In this document: positions 56,416 to 64,000 of the stretch, piece by piece | Numbering within the stretch: the stretch's first letter is position 1 | How the letters are laid out: every line of letters begins with the position of its first letter | NCBI GenBank assembly: GCA_002914805.1 | Contig: JXTB01000552.1 | Coordinates: 89,955 to 153,954, forward strand | Length of the DNA: 64,000 nt | From: Parasponia andersonii | Taxonomy: Eukaryota > Streptophyta > Magnoliopsida > Rosales > Cannabaceae | Direction of reading: 5' to 3' | Position numbers and translations under genes: made by a program | Notes under the pieces: model-generated | Databases searched by the model: none | The model's input: the letters and a program-made list of their open reading frames with translations, nothing else | Told to the model about the DNA's origin: nothing

Positions 56416-56862
56416 TTTTAACCTACATTCATTAATTGATATTTTTCAGGAGGATACATGTCCATATATTAAATTATAAATAGGCTTTCATAATCTATTC
56501 AATTTGAGAATGTAATGAACCTTTAGTAAAATAGACTACTACTAATATATTTTGTCCAAAAATTTAAGCGGAAATTTAATTTTATATGGTAAAATTTCAC
56601 AATTAAATTGAAAAATTCCGGATTTAAAAAAAATAATTAATTTTAACCTACCTTCGTTAATTGATATTTTTCAGGAGGATACATGTCCATATATTAAATT
56701 GTAAATAGGCTTTCATAATCTATTCAATCAGAGGATGTAATGAACCTTTAGTAAAATAGAATACTACTAATATATTTTGTCAAAAAATTTAAGAGGAAAT
56801 TTGATTTTATATGGTAAAATTTCACAATTAAATTGAAAAATTCCGGATTTATAAAAAATTGA
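56416..56862. repeat. Tandem duplication, two units of about 225 bp
   Basis: Unit 1 at 56416-56640 and unit 2 at 56641-56862 both start TTTTAACCTACnTTCnTTAA and contain AGGAGGATACATGTCCATAT and GGTAAAATTTCACAATTAAA. Only a handful of differences are visible, so it is fairly recent. No coding capacity. Confidence 0.93.
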
Positions 56863-57009
56863 AAAATCCCAGATTTTATTTAGAAAAATACTATTTTTGT
56901 ACAAATTAATAAGATACTTGAGATAAGTTACTTGAGGTAATAAATCTAGTTACTTCAAATAACTCGATTGCTTACCCCAAATACTTTTAAAAAGTACTAA
57001 TTTTGAAGA
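56863..57009. repeat. Dispersed repeat, GTTACTT core family (copy 4, diverged)
   Basis: TTATTTAGAAAAATACTATT at the left, then TTACTTGAGGTAA and GTTACTTCAAATAACTCG words, as in 36870-37170. Confidence 0.45.
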
Positions 57010-57530
57010 AAAAGTAGCATTTTTTGAAAAGTGTTATTTTTTTCTTTCATCATTATTTCTCTCGTTATTATCTCTCTAGCCTCATGTAAAAGTAGTATTT
57101 TTCTAAATATTTTTAAAAGTTATATTTTTCAAAATAAAATTTTAAAAGTGGCATATTTCGAAATCAAATTGTAAAATTTGGTACTATTTTCTCAAAAATA
57201 TCCCAAATATTTAGAAAAATATCACTTTCTAAAGTTGTATTTTGAAAATACTACTTGTGAAATTTATTTAGATAAATACCGCTTTTCTCTCTCCTTTTCT
57301 CTCCTTCTTTTTTCCTTTATTACTCCCCCTTTTGATTTTCACTTTCAAAAGTAAAAAGTACTAGTTACCAAATATATATTTATTTTTTTATTTTAGAAAA
57401 TAAAAAGTATCAAACACATTTTTGTTTTTGAAATGCAAAAAACAAAATAAGAAAAAATACTTTCATTTTAGTGTTTAAAAAAATAAAAAATAAAAATGTT
57501 ACCACACAGCACCAAAATTTTTAAATGTTG
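57010..57530 (-). repeat. Inverted relative of the MITE-like repeat at 8983-9520
   Basis: Its reverse complement, starting GGTGCTGTGTGGTAACATTT, aligns with 8990 onward (AAGTGTTGTTTGATAACATT). The match continues through the AAATGTGTTTGATA segment, the AAAAAGTGAAAAT-type segment and a GGAGAAAAnAGGAGAGAGAA stretch. Confidence 0.7.
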
Positions 57531-58883
57531 ATAAATGATTTGCCAGCATGTCATATGTATTCAAAAGGGTGAGATAAGAGATGTGATCCCTAGCACCTTA
57601 AAAAAAAAAAAATCTCTATTAAAACCATTTGCAATTTAGATTTTTTTTTTTTTTGAAGCAGAGATTAGTTTAAATTTGTTGAAAAAGTTTGATTTTTCAT
57701 TATTCAATGTTGACTAAAACATAATAGCCATTTGTGTTTAATAAAACGACTCAAAAAAATTAACTACTTAAATAAAATAAATATACAAATAAATAAACAG
57801 AACCTATCTCCAAGTTCATAAAACAAGATCGAAAATTATGCGCAAATTTTATAGTGGTGCAATCTGAAAAACATAGATAAGGAAGCAAGGGTTTGCGTCA
57901 CTGAAGACAATTCCTTAGTGACTATAAATATATAAACGTTAAAAAATGTACCTTTTGTTAAAAAATTGAACATTAATAAGACACTCTAAAACCCTATGAA
58001 TTTTTTTTTTTGAAAAAAATAAAAATGGGCTCGTCAAGTAAATGATAAAATAAAAAAAATTATAAATACACCAGATTATGGGTTATTATAATACACAAAT
58101 AAACAATTATGGTCTATTCTTGGCAGGATTACGATTCCTGTACCAAATAAAATCTTACATAATCTAAAAGATACAAATAAAAAATCATACTTCAATCAAA
58201 TATTAATCTAGACTTGCTAGATATAAATTTAGACGTCAATTTAGACTTACTAGAAAATTGAAATCAAATATAAATCTAGACTTACTAGATATAAATTTAG
58301 ACGTCAATTTACACTTACCAGAAAATTGAAAGAAAAGAAATCTCTGTATCGCTGAGTAAGAGATTTTTTGAGAATGGAGACTAAGGATTATTTTACTGTA
58401 CATGACACCCGTTTATCAAAACAAAAAAAAAAACTGTACATTACACTCATTTTCTTCTTCCGGTATTTACGAAGAAAAACATTACTGTGACAAATTAATT
58501 AATTAAAATCTTTGGACATTTATTTAATTCAGAATCATTCAACTAAAATAAAGGCCAAATAAAATTGCTTTATGCTACAAGCACTATATATTACGTCAGA
58601 TATTTCTTTTTACAAGTAGTATGAGTTCAATCATGAAATTACTCAAGTCAAACCAGGTAAGTTTTTGGAAACTAATTACATAAAATTTTACTTGCACGAA
58701 TTTAAAAGAGGGGAGAGAGAAATCCAATATCATTGCATTCACTTTTTTTTTTTTTTTCTAAATTTTCATTGTTGTCTGCCTGTCTTTGGGATTTACAAGC
58801 TAAATCTAAAAGAACAAAGGTATTTTATATGTCAAGAAACGTCCCGGAAAACCTAACAAAACCCAGGCACACCAGAAACGTTT
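57531..58883. other. Intergenic, with a 68-bp duplication at 58197-58330
   Basis: No gene. ATCTAGACTTnCTAGATATA, followed by AATTTAGACGTCAATTTAnA, occurs twice (about 58206 and 58274). The right end contains the 3' side of the next minus-strand gene. The frame at 58665-58856 is not recognised. Confidence 0.6.
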
Positions 58884-59561
58884 CTACATAGCGGGCAACG
58901 TTTCGGTCCGCCACAAGACCTCCGAAACGGCACCAGATTCATAACTGCCATCCCAACCATCGAAAAGCCCGCCCAATGCCACGTACTCGGACTCGCCTCC
59001 GACACCGTTCGACTCAGTACCGATTCCGAATCCGAACGAGTCATAACTCGGAATCTCATCACCAAACAAAAGCATCCCATCGAATCCAACGGCGTCGAAC
59101 GAGCTCCTCTCGAAATCAACGGCCTCGATCTTCCCCTCCTCCTCGACAGAGCCACCCGTCGGCGGGAGGCCCAGCTCGTCATCGGAAGCCTCTAGAAGGT
59201 AACCGAGTTCCTGCTGCGACTCGCCGGAATCCGTCGTCACGTGCATTGCCTCCGGCGCCGCCGGATCCCGCACTTGGATCTCCTCCTCGAAGCTTCGGAT
59301 GACCGAGTCGAGCCCTTGAATCGCCGGGTCACGCTCGGGGGCCAACTCGGTCTCTTCAAAAATGTTCAGGAGATCATCTTGAAAAAGCCGCGCCCCAGGC
59401 GAGTCGAGGTCCGACTCGGCCGAGTTCGCGTCCGAGTCAATTCGGACGGGTCGAAACCCGTCCGTGTTGGCTCGGACTCGCTTCAACTCGTCCGAGTTGG
59501 CGTCCGAGTCATCCGAGTCGGCTCGGACTCGTTTCTTGTTGCTGTCGCAGTTACCATCCAT
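58884..59561 (-). CDS. Conserved acidic plant protein, single exon, 225 residues, function unknown
   Basis: One uninterrupted frame with GC content well above the surroundings. Residues 10-55 carry Asp/Ser repeats (DSDDSDANSDE) and basic KKRVR and LKRVR clusters that could be nuclear signals. Conserved-looking blocks follow: FQDDLLNIFEE (60-70), LDSVIRSFEEEI (84-95), QELGYLLEASDDELGLPP (117-134) and FGDEIPSYDSFGFG (166-179). I recall these blocks, especially SVxxSFExEI and LGYLLEASDDELGLPP, from unnamed plant proteins, but cannot give a symbol or activity. No membrane span or catalytic motif is seen. The DNA at 59395-59530 has repeated GACTCG/CGAGTC words matching the Asp/Ser repeats. Confidence 0.87.
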   Translation of the reverse strand: MDGNCDSNKKRVRADSDDSDANSDELKRVRANTDGFRPVRIDSDANSAESDLDSPGARLFQDDLLNIFEETELAPERDPAIQGLDSVIRSFEEEIQVRDPAAPEAMHVTTDSGESQQELGYLLEASDDELGLPPTGGSVEEEGKIEAVDFERSSFDAVGFDGMLLFGDEIPSYDSFGFGIGTESNGVGGESEYVALGGLFDGWDGSYESGAVSEVLWRTETLPAM

Positions 59562-59693
59562 TGATAAAGGGGGAAACTAAAGAGACAAACAAAACCCAGA
59601 ATCTGAAATTGTGCCCTAGAGAGAGGATGAAAGTGGAGATGGAAAAAAGTAAAGAGTGAGGTAGTGGGTCTAAGGGGGTTTGGGGGAGAAGAT

Positions 59694-59701
59694 TATATAT
59701 A
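59694..59701 (-). promoter_or_regulatory. TATA box of the acidic protein gene
   Basis: TATATATA on the minus strand within CCACTATATATAATC, about 130 bp before the ATG. The leader between them is moderately pyrimidine-rich (ATCCTCTCTCTAGGGCAC). Confidence 0.65.
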
Positions 59702-60519
59702 GTGGACAAAGAGGTAAGATTAGATTTGCTAAGGCAATAGAAAATTTAAGATGTGTTTGGGTGACGAGAAAAAGACGGGGACAGAGGAGAAAAAAAGATT
59801 GGAGAAAGTTCGGACGGTGGTGGGTGTGTGATGAGAAATTAAAAAAACAATAAAAAAATTTTTAAAAAAAAAAATGATTAGGTGGATGAGAGAGATTGAG
59901 GAGTTTTCTACCGAATTTTCTCGAGAAAATAAAGACCAAGTTTAGAGAAAGAAAAGGTGAGACGTTTGGCTTTTGGTAGGAGTGAGAAGTAGATTGGGGT
60001 TATATAATGGACACAAAAGCCAGAACTGTAGAATTGAAAGAAGGATGAGATTTTTATTTTTGAATTTCTTTTCCAATTTACTTTTTTGAAAATAATGGGA
60101 GAAAGTGACAGGCGCGTGTATTGCGGAGGTTATTAAAAAAATAAAAAATAAAAAGCCTTCGCGGTCAGGGATGACTCGAAGTTTTTGTTTTTTTGTTTTT
60201 TTTTTTTCTCTAAATAAAGATTTGAATTTTTTTTTTTTTTAAAAGCAATTGTATGTTTGGCCATTTTTTCCTGTCTGTGTGATTTTTGTTTTACTTTAAT
60301 TTTAGGTATCTTTTCTGTCAATTAACTATATTTAAATTCCGACTTTGAAACCCGTTGCGGACCCACCGACTTGAACGAAATAATGTGGTTTGGTTTACTT
60401 GGCTTTTCTGCCATCTTTTCTGTCTTGACGTTTTCTTACCTTAATTCGCCGTATTATGCTAAACCTTCGACCAAATCGAGTAATTACTTCGCATTTTCTT
60501 TATTTCATTAAAAAATAAC
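59702..60519. other. Upstream region of the acidic protein gene
   Basis: Purine-rich then AT-rich, with long T-runs near 60190-60240. The minus-strand frame at 60133-60321 is Lys-rich low complexity. No other gene is seen. Confidence 0.35.
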
Positions 60520-61135
60520 GGAATGAATAATACTACCTTATTAACTCCACGACTACGACTATATTTGGTACAAGGAAAAAAAAATAAAAAGAAGAAAAAA
60601 AGTAGGAGAGAAATAAAACAAGAGTAAGGAAAAAGAAAACACTCTTACCTTATGCTATTTATAACAAGAGTAAGGAAAAAGAAAACACTCTTACCTTATG
60701 CTATTTGGTACGTAGCAAGGAAGAAAAAAAAACAAGAATGTAATAAAATTATAAAAAAATAACATGGAAAGAATAATATTATCTTATTTTGATTAAAAAA
60801 TAAATAATATGAAAAGAATAATATTGCCTTATTAACTTCACGGTTATGTTTGGTAAGAAAAAATGAAGGAAGAGAAAATGAAAAGAAAAAGAAAAATATG
60901 AGAGAAAAAATAGGAGTAATAAGATAGAAAATAATTTTCTTTTATGGTATTAGGTATCTTATTCTATATTTTGATTGAAAAATAACATGGAAACAATAAT
61001 ACTACCTTATCAACTCTATATTATGTTTGGTAGGAAGAAAAAAAATATACATGAGAAAAAAAAATAGAAGTAATAAGAAAGAAAATATTTTTTATTTTAT
61101 GTTATTTGGTACGTAGAAATGAGAGAGGAGAGAAT
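60520..61135. repeat. Purine-rich decayed repeat region with an exact 44-bp duplication
   Basis: AACAAGAGTAAGGAAAAAGA plus AAACACTCTTACCTTATGCT plus ATTT occurs at 60617 and again at 60663 without a mismatch. A longer unit (GAATAATAnTnCCTTATnAA, then CTCnACG, then ATnTTTGGTAnnAnGAAAAA) recurs at about 60525, 60818 and 60990. Each copy ends in a variable A/G-rich stretch. Confidence 0.7.
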
Positions 61136-61245
61136 TTAGTAAAATTACTATTTAATAATTGTAAGTTTGTTATTTTGTTTTAAAAGCAAAGATAAATTTA
61201 TTATCATTTTGTGACTAATAAGCAGAGTATATAAAAGGAATGACC
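61136..61245. other. Flank of the LINE insertion
   Basis: AT-rich. It ends ATAAAAGGAATGACC before the T-run that marks the LINE tail. This would be the left copy of a target duplication, but no matching copy is found near 63750. Confidence 0.4.
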
Positions 61246-63750
61246 TTTTTTTTTTTTTTTGAAGTAAAAAAACTGTCTTTTATTTAGAAATAGTGGTTTA
61301 GTATAAACGAAGCAATAGAAATAGGCAGAAAAATATCCCAGACTGTGTCACTGAATAGAGAAAGTGTCGTACTAGCCAATTAGTAGGTCACTTTGTTCTC
61401 CAGTCAATGAAGTAAATGACAAAAGCCACAATTAACCGTAGATAAAAGTGACTTAACATCGTAGTAAACTAAAGCATTGGCAGAGAAATGCGAGATAGAA
61501 TATAATCCTTGGACTACCTTGAGAGAATCACATTCCAACTGATACAGACAAATCCTGTTGAATTGAAACCTTGACACCTTCCCTAATAGCAAAGAGTTTG
61601 GCTACTTCAACAGAAAAATTCACAACTAGTCGTTTGGAGAAAGCTCCCACCGCAATACCATCATGGTTCCGAAAAACATCACCAATACCAATATAATATT
61701 TTCTCCGCATTGAACCATCGTATCGGTATTAAGTTTAAGACCACCAATAGTAGGTGTTACCCAATGAGGGTGGAGTTCTACTTCCAGCTTACGATGATTC
61801 GCCAACATATAATACCAGTTGATTGGAACTCATGGAGGAAGGTTTCGGCATAACCAACAATATTGTGCAACGTAGTTCGGGAGACACTACTATGCACTCT
61901 TTTATTACGATCAAACCATATACACCACAGGATAATGCAAAATTTTCAAACAAATCTTGTCGAACAACACAGAAAACTTCGAGCAAACAACCAATAGACT
62001 CTTCTAATAAGACAGGTTTAATAATAGCCCAAAAACCAGCAACTTTCCATACCTCTTTAGCTCGGGAATAAAAGAAAAGAGCATAAGGGTGGATTTTGTT
62101 CTATTGCAAAAACAACAAACTGCATCAATTGGAGTCTTTCGGTGAATGAGATTAATGCACCAAGGGATAGCTTCATGGAATACTCACTAGATGAAAATCA
62201 GGTTTTTTTTTATGGGATGTTTAATTTCCACAAGTTCTTCCACCAATGAGAAAGAATACCTGAGGTAGTATCATAATGCATAGAATGTTCCGTAGGAGAA
62301 GCCTATAGCCACTTCGAACAGTATATTCTCCCTTCAACTCAAAGTGCCAAATTAAATAATTGTCCCCGCTAACCATACTTAGCGGAATGGATTTAATAAC
62401 CTCCCTTTGTAAGGGCAAAAATACCTAATCAATTTTATGATAATTCCAAATTCCAGAAAGAAAAATAAGATCTTTAGCCTTCGTCACTTCCGTATTTGGC
62501 TGAGAAACCGGAGAATTATTGAGCAGAGAGACAACGGGATCTTGAAAATACTCATTACGTAGGTAGAAATTGCTTGCAGCACTGATTTTACCCATACCTC
62601 CCTACCACCTACCGAAAAGAGACTGTGTTTCTATCCTTGAACCCTTTCCCACACCTTCTTCTCCTCAATAAAAGAAAAGGTTTGATTTGCCTCTACCTAC
62701 CACGATTTGTAAACCCAAATAATTATCATGTGACTTTGCATCTCTAAGACCAAGGACATTGAAGATTTCTCCTCGCAATGCTTCTTGCATATTCGGACTA
62801 AAAGTAATGGCAGACTTGTCCATATTTATTTTCTGTTCCAAAACTTGTTCATAAGTGCAAAGCAACTCCTTAATGGTATTACAATCATTAGCTAAAGCTC
62901 TAGAAAAAATAATTAAGTCATCAACAAAGAATAAGTGACTAACTCGAGGACTCCTAGAGCATTGCATGCACAAAACATGATTATTCTGCTCCGCCGATCT
63001 AATGAGTGAAAAGAAGGCCTTCGCACATAACAGAAGAAGATATGGTGATAGCGAGCACCTTTGCCGAAGACTACGAGAAGGTATAAAATTTCCATGAGGG
63101 ATACCATTAACTCAAAAGGAGAATCGAGACATAGAGAAAAAGTCATAAATAAGAGAAACCCAGTGACAAGGAACCACATTCGTTCCATAACCTTGACCAC
63201 AAAAATCCACTCCACTCTATCGTGGGCCTTGCTCATATCAACTTTTAGAGCCATAAATCTAATATAACCATTATTCTTTTTGTATATAGAGTAGAATAAC
63301 TCGAATGCAACAATAACATTATCTGTGATCAATCTATCCGGTTCAAAGGTATTTTGATTTGCTGTAATGAGATCAGATAACACAAGCATATCCAAAACTG
63401 CTCCTTTTACCGATGCCCCAACAATATCCCAATGCATTTGGCAAAAAAAAGTATCATGGAAACCATCCGGTCCAGGAGCCTTAGTCCGACCCAAAGCATG
63501 AAGGGCTCACCAAATCTCCTAACCACAAAAATGTCGATTCAAGATAGAAAGGGTATCCTCAGACAGAAAGGACCGAATATGACGAACTCCCAACCAATCT
63601 CTTCTTTAGATGGAATATTACTACTGAAAATAATAGCCAAAATAATATTCTAAAATATCCAAAATCTCTTCTTCGCTCTCCCTCCAAATCCCACTATTGT
63701 CTTGTAGTCCCAAAATCTCTTTTTTTTCTTTGACTATTGGAAGATTTGGA
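61246..63750 (-). pseudogene. L1-type LINE fragment, C-terminal part of ORF2
   Basis: A 15-base T-run (61246-61260) is the poly(A) tail in reverse. Reading minus from about 63730: an IWRESEEEI..I..YF segment, then the RT domain with TKAPGPDGF, NTFEPDRLITDNVIVAFELF, ALKVDMSKAHDRVEW and FFVDDLIIF (FADD type with Val; Asp pair kept). Then comes the LWH..KGEYTVRSGYRL segment of the plant LINE zinc-binding region (about 62350). The RNase H-like end follows (LKLNTD, FRNHDGIAVGAFSK, EVAKLFAIREG, LECDSLKVVQ). Stops and frameshifts separate these pieces. The endonuclease and ORF1 are absent, so it is a 5'-truncated dead copy. Confidence 0.88.
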
Positions 63751-64000
63751 GTGAAAATATTTAGTATTGTGATTGTCACGACCCAAAACCCGGGCTAGTG
63801 GCAGAAGGGGAATTTCACAAGGTGGGAAATTCCTTAATTTATTTGAAAAGTGTCAAAAGTTCTAGTTTTTATAAAAATAGTCTATTTAAATAAAATGTTC
63901 GGAATTCCATCCCGTGAACCACTCCCACAGTTCGTATACACCACCAAACATAAATTGAACAATTACTTAAAAACATGATATTAATTAAAAAGAAACCAAA
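63751..64000. other. Window end, unidentified repeat-like sequence
   Basis: After ATTGTCACGACCCAAAACCC (about 63773) the base composition rises. The text to the edge shows no coding frame of note. TGTCACGACCC is a frequent start of plant LTR or other repeats, so another element may begin here, but the window ends before this can be tested. Confidence 0.3.

Noticed and set aside
59241-59564. Plus-strand frames over the acidic gene (58976-59302, 59241-59564)
   Set aside because: Shadows caused by high GC and GACTCG repeats; no motif support.

Overview
This is a plant nuclear genome window, most likely from a eudicot. Intron-containing genes with GT-AG splicing sit in very AT-rich intergenic DNA full of (TA)n tracts and transposable elements. 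An assembly gap (40044-40122) and a lone N (42859) mark it as draft sequence. I cannot name the species.

Host genes. Five are well supported. (1) The 5' end of an ALMT-type anion channel on the minus strand at the left edge (exon 1 at 523-934, first 37 bases of exon 2 at 1-37). (2) A 118-residue heavy-metal-associated (HMA, HIPP-like) protein, minus, three exons at 23062-23693, the first only 12 nt. (3) A GPI-anchored lipid-transfer protein (LTPG), plus, three exons at 43197-44270. (4) A predicted plastid membrane protein, minus, two exons at 45787-47702. (5) A single-exon acidic conserved plant protein, minus, 58884-59561. Short ORFs near 37.3, 39.5 and 42.6 kb are uncertain.

Mobile DNA. 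The largest block is a complete but decayed Ty3/gypsy LTR retrotransposon at 9859-22510 (LTRs, PBS, PPT and a 5-bp ATATC target duplication all visible). Its Gag-PR-RT-RH-aRH-INT order, second RNase H, tandem arrays after pol and antisense gene before the 3' LTR place it in the Tat lineage. The antisense gene looks like a Transposase_28/PF04195-type protein with a coiled-coil C-terminus and keeps three short introns. The second large element is a Mutator-like element (MULE) at about 27190-34912. It has matching terminal repeats, a degenerate MuDR-type transposase on the minus strand, and a convergent degenerate Ulp1-like peptidase gene with a DUF1985-like N-terminus on the plus strand. A 531-bp non-autonomous element at 25750-26280 has long inverted repeats and a perfect 9-bp duplication, TATAAAAAT. 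The same nonamer borders the left end of the big MULE.

Other repeats. These are a hAT-like non-autonomous element (2731-3367), a MULE-end relative (3731-4727), a TIR element (6158-7083), a MITE-like repeat (8983-9720) with an inverted relative at 57010-57530, a 5.2-kb element with inverted motif arrays (48420-53583), a gypsy pol fragment (54400-55905), an L1-type LINE fragment (61246-63750) and several local tandem duplications.

The host genes do not form a pathway. The best candidate for an unusual system is the spliced antisense gene inside the Tat element, followed by the MULE/peptidase pair and its non-autonomous relatives.
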